From: Mageeibacillus sp. UBA4314
Lineage (GTDB): Bacteria > Bacillota > Clostridia > Saccharofermentanales > Saccharofermentanaceae
Assembly: GCA_002394605.1 (NCBI GenBank)
Contig: DGUI01000005.1
Location: 1-48,421 of the forward strand
Direction: 5' to 3'
DNA length: 48,421 bases
The translations under genes and the position numbers were made by a program. Under the pieces are notes generated by a model. That model worked only from the letters and a program-made list of their open reading frames with translations. It ran no database searches and was not told where the DNA came from. The stretch's first letter is position 1, and every line of letters begins with the position of its first letter. Below are positions 1 through 8,288 of this stretch, one piece after another.

Positions 1-168
1 AGGTCATTTCATAACAGTCTGAATGGATCGTTCAAACAATCAAATTAGCCACCAGGGACACGTTCAGACCGGCTGGCAACACTTGGTACACTATACATCA
101 TTCTGCCTTTTGTAATTACTCCCAAGTATTCCGTGAAGAACCTTTTTTGCTTGAGATCCAGAAGCGGA

Positions 169-750
169 TCAATCGATCCCCTCCTCTATCTCCCTCATCT
201 TCTTAAACACGGATGAAGCAAGTACCCTGATGGCTCCTTTGGTCTTCATATGGGCGAGACTGCTCCCACGCAGGGCATACCTTATGTTGCGTACCAGCTG
301 CGAGTACGACATCATATACTGGTACTGCTCAGAGATGCTCAATTCTTTGAGCGAGATATTCATTGAGAATCCACTCTCAACAACGCGCCTCACGAGCTCA
401 TAGATCACGTTGCTGCCGATGAGTGACAGATCCAGTCCGTAGAGCATGAACACCTGATGCGCCGCATAATCATAGATCTGGAAATTATTGAACTCGTCGA
501 CCGGCAGCTGTCCGTTATTGAAGTTAGTTACCGCATTCTGGAGCATGTCTGCAGTATCCGTCAGATCATGCCGTCCGTCGACAAAATAGCGGACAGAACC
601 GGTTGGTTCCGTGACTCCTATTATGCCCTTGCGCTTGAGGATGCTGTTCACGTTCTCGATAAGGACATCATCGTCACTTATGACATATAATCCGACATCC
701 TTTGATACGTTATATGCAGTTCTCTTATTACCGTATTGTTTGCGTCCCAT
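169..750 (-). CDS. Spo0A C-terminal-like transcription regulator with a reduced receiver
   Basis: Protein of 193 residues. The start at 750 is preceded by AAAGGTGG at good spacing; the open frame continues further upstream without a ribosome site. The N-terminal part reads like the first strand of a receiver domain (LYVISDDD, with clustered acidic residues), but it is too short for a full receiver and no clear phosphoacceptor context or conserved Lys is visible. The C-terminal ~100 residues follow the Spo0A sigma-A-interacting DNA-binding domain in pattern: a Gly-led helix block, then a segment ending SQLVRNIRYALRG that parallels Spo0A's recognition helix region SRVERAIRHAI. It probably binds DNA. 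Target genes and any link to sporulation cannot be told. No kinase is adjacent. The domain call is inference from pattern. Confidence 0.6.
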   Translation of the reverse strand: MGRKQYGNKRTAYNVSKDVGLYVISDDDVLIENVNSILKRKGIIGVTEPTGSVRYFVDGRHDLTDTADMLQNAVTNFNNGQLPVDEFNNFQIYDYAAHQVFMLYGLDLSLIGSNVIYELVRRVVESGFSMNISLKELSISEQYQYMMSYSQLVRNIRYALRGSSLAHMKTKGAIRVLASSVFKKMREIEEGID

Positions 751-829
751 AATGGCACCACCTTTCGCAATGTGTGTATATTTAAATTGTGATAGGGTGA
801 TGTGAGGAATACAACAATTTGTTGATTTT

Positions 830-910
830 ACCCCCCAAAATTGAGACTTTTGAGGGGGTCGTGAGACTTTTGACCTCAAAAACGGTCAATTTTTGATCAT
901 TTTTGTCAAA
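830..910. promoter_or_regulatory. Dense control region upstream of the Spo0A-like gene
   Basis: This noncoding stretch holds a hairpin at 830-859 (ACCCCCC and GGGGGT arms extended by CAAAA/TTTTG), an exact 12-bp direct repeat TGAGACTTTTGA at 842-853 and 862-873 (20 bp apart, about two helical turns), an inverted repeat TTGACC-N8-GGTCAA at 870-889, and TTTGTCAAA at 902-910, which fits the 0A-box consensus TTTGTCRAA. It lies 80-160 bases before the regulator's start and just after the 3' end of the ligA operon. It is probably the regulator's own promoter/operator region; autoregulation is inference. Confidence 0.4.
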
Positions 911-924
911 TTTTATTGATGATT

Positions 925-1332
925 TCAATCCGCAGATTCGTCCAGATTGCGGGATACGTTCATGATGTAATTCGCTGACGGAGTATACTTGATCCTGACG
1001 GTCGAACCTGGCTCGACCTTGTTCCTGAGAGGATTGAGATAATAGTTCACGCCGTCTATCCTGATGTAGTTCTTGAAGCTCGATACCTCCTCAACAACAC
1101 CTGTATGTGAATAGGTAACGTTATTCAGTACGTTATCGATGTCGAACAGGCGCGGCGCAAGATATCTGACCACATCAAATCCAAAGATCAGGAGCAGAAC
1201 GACCGGCAGGAAATACGCCAGAACATGCTTCGTCTTCCTCTTAAAGTTACGGTTAGTAAAGATGACCATGAGAATGATCAGGATTATGCACAGGAACACA
1301 TGCGCACCGAGATTTGCAAAGAAATACTTCAT
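925..1332 (-). CDS. Small membrane protein, last gene of the ligA operon
   Basis: Protein of 135 residues, family not recognised. Start at 1332 chosen because GAGGAGG lies just upstream; the longer frame to 1392 has no such site and would run into fthC. Two hydrophobic helices (about residues 7-25 and 35-55) are separated by a basic loop (NRNFKRKTKH). The remaining ~75 residues are predicted outside the membrane and look beta-rich, including the segment NYIRIDGVNYYLNPLRNKVE and then VRIKYTPS. It begins one base after the fthC stop, so it is co-transcribed and probably translationally coupled. No function is proposed. Confidence 0.7.
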   Translation of the reverse strand: MKYFFANLGAHVFLCIILIILMVIFTNRNFKRKTKHVLAYFLPVVLLLIFGFDVVRYLAPRLFDIDNVLNNVTYSHTGVVEEVSSFKNYIRIDGVNYYLNPLRNKVEPGSTVRIKYTPSANYIMNVSRNLDESAD

Positions 1333-1333
1333 C

Positions 1334-1921
1334 TCACTCCTCCTCTTCCACAGGCACCGCGAAAACAACATCGCAGACCATATCGTTCTCATCGACGGGT
1401 ATGGAACTGATCATCTGGAAATCATAGCAGATCCCCACAAATACCGTCTTCCTTGAGAGATCATCGCCTCCCAATTCCTTCCATAACCTGTCGTAGTATC
1501 CTCCGCCCTGCCCGAGCCTGATACCTTCATCATTATAAGCTATCGCGGGCACGATTACGATATCGCAGTCAGATGCGCTTCCTGTCTTACAAGTAAGCTT
1601 AGGTTCCTTAAGCCCGTATGGACCATCCTCTACATCATTATCAAGGTTACTGACATAATAAAACTGCATGTCTGATCCGTTCACTCTCGGCATCATTACC
1701 TTGCCGCCCCTTGACAGTACATCAAGACAGAAAGGGATCGATGAGATCTCGCCTCTTACGGGGATATATGAAGCTACCGTGATCCCGGACAGGTCAAGCT
1801 TAAGTTCCTCTTCTGCAAAGTCAGTCAGGCTCTCTGACAGCAGATCAGCGCATCTCCTGATCACTTCTTCAGGAAGAGAACTACGCCTGTCCCTGATGAC
1901 AGCTCTGATCCTGTCCTTCAT
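1334..1921 (-). CDS. fthC: 5-formyltetrahydrofolate cyclo-ligase
   Basis: Converts 5-formyl-THF to 5,10-methenyl-THF using ATP, returning the stable folate store to one-carbon metabolism in the cytosol. The 195-residue length is normal for the family. The signature GIRLGQGGGYYDR lies at residues 133-145 (the ATP/folate loop, consensus G-x-G-x-GYYDR). The N-terminus has the usual short basic helix (MKDRIRAVIRDRR). It starts three bases after the ligA stop and ends one base before the next gene, inside the ligA operon. The gene is also named ygfA or mthfs elsewhere. Confidence 0.93.
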   Translation of the reverse strand: MKDRIRAVIRDRRSSLPEEVIRRCADLLSESLTDFAEEELKLDLSGITVASYIPVRGEISSIPFCLDVLSRGGKVMMPRVNGSDMQFYYVSNLDNDVEDGPYGLKEPKLTCKTGSASDCDIVIVPAIAYNDEGIRLGQGGGYYDRLWKELGGDDLSRKTVFVGICYDFQMISSIPVDENDMVCDVVFAVPVEEEE

Positions 1922-1924
1922 GGT

Positions 1925-3952
1925 TCAAACCTCCCCGATCATCTTCTTCAGGTCATCAAGGCTTATCACGTTGACACCCAATGATATCGCCTTATTGAGC
2001 TTGGATCCGGCTGCATCACCTGCAAGCAGATAATCAGTCTTGCCTGACACGGAAGATGTCACCTTGCCGCCCCAGCTCTCGATAAGGGCTGATGCCTCAC
2101 TCCTGTCCATTCCGGGAAGCGTGCCGGTGATACAGAATGTCTTGCCTTCAAATATGCTGCCCTGAGCCTCCACTTCCTCAGCTTCAAAGCAGAGACCATA
2201 TCCCTTAAGTCTCTCAAGGAGTTCCTTGTTGGGATCCTCGCTGAAGAAACCCGTGATCGACTGTGCAGTGATAAGTCCGATATCACCAGCAGCCGTTAGT
2301 TCTTCAGCGCTTAACTTTGCTATGTTGTCTATGGACTTAAAGCACCTGATTAGTTCCCTCGAAGAAGCTTTCCCTATGCCGGGGATACCAAGGCCTGCAA
2401 GGACCCTGTCAGGACCGGCCTTTACTCTTGAATCCTCTATCGAGGCTAATATCTTATCCGTATTCTTAGCAAGTCCCAGGACCTTATCTTCGATAAGCTT
2501 GTCCCTCTTGTCCTTCAACGCATAGATATCTCCGATATCCTTCAGATAGCCGAGTTTGACGAGCTTGCGGATATACTCCGTACCGAATCCCTTGCAGTTC
2601 ATGCAGTCCCTTGACAGGAAGTTGCTGATGCTGTTGACGATCGTTCCGGGGCACTTGAGATTGACGCACTTCAGATCAGCCTCAGACTGGCTCCTGACGA
2701 GCTTGGCACCGCATGAAGGACATACGTCCGGCATCTTATAAGGAACCCAGTCAGACGGCCTCTTATCCTTGTTAACGCCCTTGATCTTCGGGATGATCTC
2801 ACCCGACTTGTAAACGATCAGCGTATCGCCTATGCCAAGGCCCAGCTCATCGATAAAATCCTGGTTATGCAAAGTCGCACGGCTGACCTTCGTACCGCAC
2901 AGGCTTACTGTCTCAAATACGGCAACAGGCGTGACCCTTCCCGTCCTTCCTGTCGCGACCTCGACAGAGAGGAGCTTCGTCTCCTTCTCTTCCGGCGGAT
3001 ACTTATACGCGATCGCCCATCTGGGGAACTTGATGGTATTGCCCATCTGCTCCCTGACACCAAGATCGTTGATCTTGACTACTGCGCCATCGATATCGTA
3101 CTTGAGCTCTCCCCTTCTCCTGCCGATCTCCTGGATCGCATCCCAGACCTCATCTTTGGTCTTGCATGTAAAGTAGAGCTCTATCGTCTTGACACCGTTG
3201 CTCTTGAGGAATTCATACCCCTCCGAATGAGTCTTGAACGTCCTTCCCCTTGTCTCCTGAACATTAAAGATAAACAGGGACAGGTTCCTGTGCTTCGTGA
3301 TCCTCGTATCCTGCTGTCTCAGTGTGCCGGCAGCACAATTACGCGGGTTGGCAAACACCTGCTTGCCTTCTTCCTCGGCTTCCTCATTGACCAGCGCGAA
3401 AGCCTCCCTCGTCATATAGACCTCGCCCCTTATCTCGATATACTCGATCGGATGAGGCATTTTCTTAACGACATCAGAGATCACCTTGGCGTTCATCGTG
3501 ACATCCTCACCTTCAGTGATGCCGTCACCTCTCGTTACTGCGAGCTTAAGATCACCGTTCTCATATCTCAATGCCATCGACAATCCGTCGATCTTCGTCT
3601 CGACCAGGAACTCCACATCATCGCCGAACTGACCGTGGACTTCATCAACAAACCTGTCCACATCTTCCCTGTCAAAGACATCCTGCAGCGACAACATGGG
3701 TACGTTGTGCTTAACGAGGACGCCTTTCTCCGCCTTCCAGCCTACGCGCCTCGACGGTGAATCATCAGTAACCCATTCAGGATGTTCCTTCTCGAAAGCC
3801 TTGAGCCTCTGATTGAGCATATCGTACTCATAATCAGATATCTCAGGCTCATCATCGTTATAGTATCTGTCGCAGTGATAATTAAGAACCTTGACAAGTT
3901 CCCTGTACTCCGCTTCACCGGAATTATCAAACATCGATATCTGGTCGCTCAT
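1925..3952 (-). CDS. ligA: NAD-dependent DNA ligase LigA
   Basis: Seals nicks in duplex DNA during replication and repair, using NAD+ to form a ligase-AMP intermediate. The 675 residues show the full domain order: Ia/adenylation domain with the KIDG motif (nucleophilic Lys120), OB fold, a four-cysteine zinc finger (Cys411, 414, 429, 434), helix-hairpin-helix repeats around 520-570 and a C-terminal BRCT domain from about 597. Start at 3952 (ATGAGC) follows an AAGGAGGAGAG ribosome site and overlaps the upstream gene by ATGA, indicating coupled translation. All key residues seen are intact. This should be the essential replicative ligase. Confidence 0.97.
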   Translation of the reverse strand: MSDQISMFDNSGEAEYRELVKVLNYHCDRYYNDDEPEISDYEYDMLNQRLKAFEKEHPEWVTDDSPSRRVGWKAEKGVLVKHNVPMLSLQDVFDREDVDRFVDEVHGQFGDDVEFLVETKIDGLSMALRYENGDLKLAVTRGDGITEGEDVTMNAKVISDVVKKMPHPIEYIEIRGEVYMTREAFALVNEEAEEEGKQVFANPRNCAAGTLRQQDTRITKHRNLSLFIFNVQETRGRTFKTHSEGYEFLKSNGVKTIELYFTCKTKDEVWDAIQEIGRRRGELKYDIDGAVVKINDLGVREQMGNTIKFPRWAIAYKYPPEEKETKLLSVEVATGRTGRVTPVAVFETVSLCGTKVSRATLHNQDFIDELGLGIGDTLIVYKSGEIIPKIKGVNKDKRPSDWVPYKMPDVCPSCGAKLVRSQSEADLKCVNLKCPGTIVNSISNFLSRDCMNCKGFGTEYIRKLVKLGYLKDIGDIYALKDKRDKLIEDKVLGLAKNTDKILASIEDSRVKAGPDRVLAGLGIPGIGKASSRELIRCFKSIDNIAKLSAEELTAAGDIGLITAQSITGFFSEDPNKELLERLKGYGLCFEAEEVEAQGSIFEGKTFCITGTLPGMDRSEASALIESWGGKVTSSVSGKTDYLLAGDAAGSKLNKAISLGVNVISLDDLKKMIGEV

Positions 3953-4584
3953 GCTCTCCTCCTTGTCAACATCAGGTAAGCTGTGGGAATAAGCGCGATG
4001 ATTGCGATAAAGGCTCCCCAGACCGCCTGCGGAATGCTCAAAGTCCCTGCCAGAGGCAGCGACAGGTCAGTATCCCTGTATCTCGTAATGTATAAGACCT
4101 TCTCCAGGAACGGTGCCAGCTTCGATACCGGTACGAGCATCAGGTTCGTCACAAGATACACGATGTGCGCACAGATATAGACATCTCCCGCGGTCTTAAG
4201 AAACTGATCCATGTGAAAGATATGGAAAACTGCCAGAACGAGCAGCATCAATGCAGTCGTAACGAGCAACTTAAGATCCATATCGTGATCGATGATGGAA
4301 TTGATGATATAACCGATGCCGGTAAGAATGGTCATTGCCGTTGCAATGTAGATCGAGTACTTAGTCTCAGAGATCTTGATCAGGAGACAGGAGACGATCA
4401 CCATAATGACCGTTATAACGACAGTCATCCCGATCGATACTCCCCTGATCCCGACAGTCTCGCCTGCCGTCTCGGTTATCTTCCTTACATAATGCGTATA
4501 AATATGCAGGGGCTCTGCAACCAAAGTCCCCCACAAAAAAAACAGTATTACTAAAACAATGCCGGACTTATCTCCGCTGTTCAA
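3949..4584 (-). CDS. Multi-pass membrane protein upstream of ligA
   Basis: Protein of 211 residues with about six hydrophobic segments (near residues 8-26, 48-68, 76-95, 105-122, 132-155 and 185-205) and a basic C-terminus (TRRRA). No family motif or polar active-site cluster was recognised. Its stop overlaps the ligA start by four bases and it starts 14 bases after the PC4-like gene ends, so it belongs to the same operon. A role cannot be assigned. Confidence 0.75.
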   Translation of the reverse strand: MNSGDKSGIVLVILFFLWGTLVAEPLHIYTHYVRKITETAGETVGIRGVSIGMTVVITVIMVIVSCLLIKISETKYSIYIATAMTILTGIGYIINSIIDHDMDLKLLVTTALMLLVLAVFHIFHMDQFLKTAGDVYICAHIVYLVTNLMLVPVSKLAPFLEKVLYITRYRDTDLSLPLAGTLSIPQAVWGAFIAIIALIPTAYLMLTRRRA

Positions 4585-4598
4585 AGCAGACGATCCTA

Positions 4599-4841
4599 TC
4601 AGGCTTCGATATCGTCGAGATTGATATCTTCCAGAAGAGTCTTGAGAATGGCAACTTCTTCCTTAGTCAGAGATATTCCCTTACCAACCTTCTCGTGGTC
4701 AGGACCCCAATCGCGGATATCAAGCTTAGCCTTGCCTTCGTTCCACTTGATGATATTAACTTCGCGCTGCCAGCCTGATCTGTTCTGAGCGATAACTCCG
4801 ATAGACTTTACTACTTCTGATGTGATCTGTGTGTTAGGCAT
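4599..4841 (-). CDS. PC4/YdbC-like single-stranded nucleic-acid-binding protein
   Basis: Eighty residues matching the bacterial YdbC branch of the PC4 (transcriptional coactivator p15) fold. The strand pattern GWQREVNIIKWN, then AKLDIRDWGPDHEKVGKGISL, then a C-terminal helix with KEEVAILKTLLEDI, is the typical beta-sheet plus kinked helix that binds single-stranded DNA or RNA as a dimer. The ribosome site GGAGGGGAG precedes the start. It is the first gene of the operon leading to ligA, which fits a DNA-maintenance role, though family members have no settled function. Family call good, cellular role open. Confidence 0.8.
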   Translation of the reverse strand: MPNTQITSEVVKSIGVIAQNRSGWQREVNIIKWNEGKAKLDIRDWGPDHEKVGKGISLTKEEVAILKTLLEDINLDDIEA

Positions 4842-4928
4842 TGTGACTCCCCTCCGAAAAATATAAAAAATAATACTTTTTTATTATATCATATTATAAT
4901 TAAATAAAAACAGTAAATGGAGACAAGT
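4842..4928. promoter_or_regulatory. Very AT-rich divergent promoter region
   Basis: The 87 bases between the PC4-like gene and the phosphoesterase contain overlapping -10-like hexamers for both strands: TATAAT at 4895-4900 on the plus strand and its reverse complement at 4883-4888 and 4893-4898. No convincing -35 was found, so exact start points are unknown. Confidence 0.35.
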
Positions 4929-5717
4929 ATGTTCTGGATCATTATTTCGGCCGTTTGCCTGGTCTTGGCCATCCCCATCGTGATAGCTGTCATAGAGCCC
5001 AGGATGCCGGAATATGACACTGTAAGGCTTACTGACAGTGATCCTTCACTCAGGCTCCTCTTCTTCTCTGACGTTCATGTGGATATGTGCTTTGTCCCCG
5101 CGGAATACATCTGCAGACGGATCCGGGAGGCTTCTGCTTCGGGCCTTGATGCTGTTGTCTTTGGCGGTGACGTGTCAGGCGATCCGGACAAGATAGACTT
5201 GGGAGTAACATATCTGAAGAAGATCGCAGACTGCTGCGCATCCCTGAACATCCCTTTCCTTGGTGTCACCGGCAACCACGATACCGAAATGACAGCTAAG
5301 CAGGAAGCTTCCTGCGGTTTCTTAAGTCTTGAGGGGACTTCCTATGAGTTAGGTGATTATGTGCTTACCGGAGTAGATGATTCGGGCCGCGAGGAACGCC
5401 GGTGGTTTGATCCCGTACCTGTTCCCCCTGGTAAGACCCATGTATTCATCGCTCACACGCCTGATGCGATCTTACACGTATCTGATCCCTCATCGATAAG
5501 ATATATGCTCTCAGGACACATACACGGCGGTCAGATAAGGACTATTTCGGGCTTGGAATTCAGACTGCGCAAGACTGACGTCCTGCCCTCTCAGGGGATA
5601 TTCAAAGGCATACACACGATAAGCGGCACAAAGGTCTTCATCTCCCGCGGCATCGGCTGCGTCAAGATGCCCCTCAGGCTCGGTTCCAGACCGGAAGTAA
5701 GTATCGTGGAATTGTAA
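4929..5717 (+). CDS. Membrane-anchored YkuE-like metallophosphoesterase
   Basis: Calcineurin-type two-metal phosphoesterase of 262 residues. I chose the ATG at 4929 because TGGAGA (4918-4923) is well placed for it; the ATG at 4917 has no ribosome site. An N-terminal hydrophobic helix (about 1-22) anchors the protein with the catalytic domain outside. All metal motifs are present in order: DVHVD, GGDVSGD, GNHD, AHTPD and GHIHGGQ. The family includes YkuE and phospholipid/lipid A-type hydrolases. Substrate unknown, most likely an envelope phosphoester. Transcribed alone, convergent with the two-component operon. Confidence 0.88.
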   Translation: MFWIIISAVCLVLAIPIVIAVIEPRMPEYDTVRLTDSDPSLRLLFFSDVHVDMCFVPAEYICRRIREASASGLDAVVFGGDVSGDPDKIDLGVTYLKKIADCCASLNIPFLGVTGNHDTEMTAKQEASCGFLSLEGTSYELGDYVLTGVDDSGREERRWFDPVPVPPGKTHVFIAHTPDAILHVSDPSSIRYMLSGHIHGGQIRTISGLEFRLRKTDVLPSQGIFKGIHTISGTKVFISRGIGCVKMPLRLGSRPEVSIVEL

Positions 5718-5739
5718 GGGTTGTGGTTTGTGCGCCTGC

Positions 5740-5895
5740 AAAGGTGTCCCTACTGTCACACTCGAAGAGTTTCATAGCAAAATGGGCATATCTTCATAAC
5801 ATTGCTATGAAAAAATCCGGATTTGTTATGAAACACAACAAAACAGCCAATTCTTCATAACATTGCTATGAAAAACCCCCTGATTTGCTATGAAA
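5740..5895. repeat. Nested-hairpin array 1 (word TTTCATAGCAA) with leading GTGTCCC motif
   Basis: The intergenic gap 5718-6087 (370 bases) has no credible gene. It opens with AAAGGTGTCCCTACTGTCAC (5740-5759), then two tandem units about 61 bp apart. Unit 1 has F1 TTTCATAGCAAA (from 5770), a perfect-ended hairpin TTCATAACATTGCTATGAA (5793-5811) and R1 TTTGTTATGAAA (5822-5833). In unit 2 the inner hairpin is identical (5854-5872), R1 is TTTGCTATGAAA (5884-5895), and F1 is degenerate. The units can fold as hairpin within hairpin. A separate hairpin GCCGAAT-GAG-ATTCGGC follows at 5902-5918. Confidence 0.75.
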
Positions 5896-5930
5896 GGATC
5901 TGCCGAATGAGATTCGGCGGCATTGCAAAC

Positions 5931-6078
5931 ATGTCCCTCTTGTCACCTAACGCGCACGCCCCCGATAGCGCGAAGGACAACTCCATCCACTCCCTCAAGC
6001 CCCCGATAGCGGAGGATCCTATTCAGGAATTCTTTGGAGTCGAGCGCAGCGAAGCGACTGAATTCCTGATTAGGATCC
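5931..6078. repeat. REP/REPIN-like palindrome with dispersed-repeat parts
   Basis: Begins with a second ATGTCCCTCTTGTCACC motif (5931-5947), then AGCGCGAAGGACAA (5967-5980) and a long inverted repeat: arms 6014-6032 and 6060-6078 match at 18 of 19 positions (GGATCC ends, GGAATTC inner ends) around AGTCG...CGACT. The 14-mer and a 26-base stretch (6022-6047) recur exactly at 40959-40972 and 40974-40999, so these are dispersed copies. The element ends nine bases before the response-regulator stop. No U-tract follows the stem, so it is not a classical terminator. Confidence 0.7.
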
Positions 6079-6087
6079 GAAGCGCCC

Positions 6088-6792
6088 TTACATCTTCTCC
6101 GAGAACAGCCTGATCAGCTCTTCCCTGACGCTTGCCATCCTCGGCTTGCTTATCTGCAGCTTGCGGCCGTCATTTAAGATGATCTCGCTGCCTGTCATTT
6201 TCGCGATGTAACGGGTGTTTACGAGGTAGCTCTGGTGGATCCTGATGAACTCGCCTGCGATCCTTTCCTGTATCGCGTTAAGGGTATCGTAGAAGGAGTC
6301 TGGTCCTTCGTTCGTCACGATCTTTACGACGCGCTTGGATGACTCAAAATACACGATGTCTTCGATCGGGACGATGTAGATCTTGCTCTCTTTCTGGTAG
6401 CAGAAACGCTGGCTGCGGCTGCGGCTTAAGTTGTCGAGACCGATGCCTACAGCCTTGATCAACACGCCATCCTCGATGGGTTTCTGGACAAAAAAGATGG
6501 GCTTTGCATCAAAGATCATCTGGGCATATTCCATATAGCCGCTGATAAATATGACCTGGCAGTCACGGTTGTTGGTCTTGATCCTGGATGCGATGTCGAT
6601 GCCGTTCAGTTTTTTGGCATTGCCGAAATTGATATCTATGATCAGGATATCAATGATCGCAGCAGAGGCAATGAGATCAGCGGGTTTTGCAGCCGTGATG
6701 TAGTTGAACGAATCGCCGAACTCAGCTTTCAGGATCTCGATCACACGTTCCTGGATAATGTAGTTGTCGTCATAGATCGCCACGTTATACAT
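6088..6792 (-). CDS. LytTR-family response regulator
   Basis: AgrA-type regulator of 234 residues. The receiver domain (1-120) has the acidic pair D8/D9, phosphoacceptor D53 in IIDIN and the conserved Lys104 in QKP. The LytTR DNA-binding domain (about 130-234) shows its typical pattern: IVYFESSKRVVKIVT, then FIRIHQSYLVNTRYI and the C-terminal strand pair ILNDGRKLQISK. It is the output partner of the kinase gene it overlaps by 8 bases. Target genes are unknown; the flanking phosphoesterase and secreted peptidase are candidates. No small peptide pheromone gene was seen nearby. Confidence 0.92.
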   Translation of the reverse strand: MYNVAIYDDNYIIQERVIEILKAEFGDSFNYITAAKPADLIASAAIIDILIIDINFGNAKKLNGIDIASRIKTNNRDCQVIFISGYMEYAQMIFDAKPIFFVQKPIEDGVLIKAVGIGLDNLSRSRSQRFCYQKESKIYIVPIEDIVYFESSKRVVKIVTNEGPDSFYDTLNAIQERIAGEFIRIHQSYLVNTRYIAKMTGSEIILNDGRKLQISKPRMASVREELIRLFSEKM

Positions 6793-8173
6793 TTGTTATG
6801 CCCTCCTCTTTATCGATCCTGACAGTAACAACAGTCAGGCATTTATTGTTCTTGACATTGACTACGACGTCGCCGTCGTACTTTGCCGCCTTCTCCTGGA
6901 CGATGATCAGTCCGTATCCGTGACCGGAGTTCTTCCTGTTCTCATTGATCTGTCTCATAAGCGATTTGACGTCGTTGATCTCGCCGTCATGGACCGTGCA
7001 GTTCTCGATGCGCATTGCCAGGTAATCGCCTATCATCCCGATACTTACATTGATGTCCGGAGTCATCCCCTTCTCCTTGCAGAGTACCGAAGAATCTATC
7101 GCATTATCGATCAGGTTCGACAGGATCGAAGACCTGTCGAGCGGCTCTATACACGCCGGATCGAAACCTTCAGGAAGATTGATCTTAACGTTAAATCCTA
7201 TATTAAGATCAGAACACTTTTTTGCCTTCAGCGTGAGGATGACATTTGTCAGCGGATCGGATGAATACACCCTCGCATTGATCAATCTTGTCCTGTCCTT
7301 CAGATCCTCCACCATCGACCTTAATACCGATTCAGATTTATTATCGAGGTGATCGATCATAAACTCGATCTGCTCAATGTAATTAGCGGCATCGTGCCTG
7401 AACTTCCTTACAAATTCGACATCTGCCTGAACGACATCGTAATACATCGAATCCATGCTCCTCAGTCTCTCGAGTTCAACCTGCTCTCGTTCCTTCTCGA
7501 TTATCACAAGGCTCTTGTTCACGAACCTTAGCAGTGCGAAAGACACCGCTGCGATCACCGTAAGCTGCATGCTGACGAATATGACATGAACGGGACCGAC
7601 TCCCCCCGGATTGCTTCCGAGCATGAAAGACATGTCCATAAACCCCATGAGTGGAAAGAGGAAGATTATCAGTATCACTCCCATTTCGTTGCGCAGCTGC
7701 CTGCCTTCAATGAACATAACGCTGATGGCGTAGTATTCGATCGTAACTGACATAAAGAAGATGATGAATACTTTCGCGATGTAGCTGTTGCCGTCTTCAA
7801 ATATTGAAGTGCCGAGGACATTTCCAAAATAGATGATCAGGATCGCTTCGATGACCCTTACCGGTACGATGGCGACCACTATCACCCAAAGCTTGTGCCA
7901 TATCCTGTCACCGTTGACTATCAGGATAAATATGATGTCCACCACTATGTCAACGCATTCACAGATCACGAATTCAGTCCTGTGATCATCTCCCAGGCGG
8001 ATAAAGATCAGGAGTATGAACTGAAGCGTATTGAGAGCCACGCCTATGGCGTAGCAGAGCTTGCGGTTATCGATATTTCTCTTATGTGAAATGCTCAATA
8101 CAAAGCAGACAAAGAAAATGGACGTTTGGATGATATTAGAGATATTGAGAAGATTGATAATATCGCTCTCCAT
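6785..8173 (-). CDS. AgrC-like GHKL sensor histidine kinase
   Basis: Protein of 462 residues. The N-terminal half carries about six transmembrane helices (residues 8-215), as in peptide-sensing AgrC/ComD-type kinases. A coiled linker leads to the phosphoacceptor region FRHDAANY with His260, then a GHKL ATPase domain with N-box SNLIDNAIDSS (351-362) and G-box GHGYGLIIVQ near 418. All catalytic elements look intact. It overlaps the response regulator by 8 bases, so the pair is translationally coupled. The ligand is unknown; no AgrD/ComC-like peptide or processing protease gene is visible in the window. Confidence 0.92.
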   Translation of the reverse strand: MESDIINLLNISNIIQTSIFFVCFVLSISHKRNIDNRKLCYAIGVALNTLQFILLIFIRLGDDHRTEFVICECVDIVVDIIFILIVNGDRIWHKLWVIVVAIVPVRVIEAILIIYFGNVLGTSIFEDGNSYIAKVFIIFFMSVTIEYYAISVMFIEGRQLRNEMGVILIIFLFPLMGFMDMSFMLGSNPGGVGPVHVIFVSMQLTVIAAVSFALLRFVNKSLVIIEKEREQVELERLRSMDSMYYDVVQADVEFVRKFRHDAANYIEQIEFMIDHLDNKSESVLRSMVEDLKDRTRLINARVYSSDPLTNVILTLKAKKCSDLNIGFNVKINLPEGFDPACIEPLDRSSILSNLIDNAIDSSVLCKEKGMTPDINVSIGMIGDYLAMRIENCTVHDGEINDVKSLMRQINENRKNSGHGYGLIIVQEKAAKYDGDVVVNVKNNKCLTVVTVRIDKEEGITNV

Positions 8174-8288
8174 GAATATGTCCTTCCTTTGTTAGCTTCT
8201 GACTTACAAAGATGATAACATACAGGAACTATTCAGTTTTTGACATTTATTACAGTGAATACTTAATTATTTACATCTTTGACACTGA

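Noticed and set aside
2867..3760. 297-codon open frame antisense to ligA
   Set aside because: Shadow frame of a complete, motif-rich gene; no ribosome site and no recognisable domain.
5902..5918. Hairpin GCCGAAT-GAG-ATTCGGC as a terminator
   Set aside because: No U-tract on either strand; treated as part of the repeat region.
5868..6113. 81-codon plus-strand frame after the phosphoesterase
   Set aside because: It crosses array 1 and the REP-like palindrome and enters the response-regulator 3' end; no ribosome site.
8239..8284. Two TTTGACA copies upstream of the kinase as LytTR sites
   Set aside because: Spacing is 39 bp and the sequence does not fit the LytTR direct-repeat consensus; one copy lies beside the next gene's stop.
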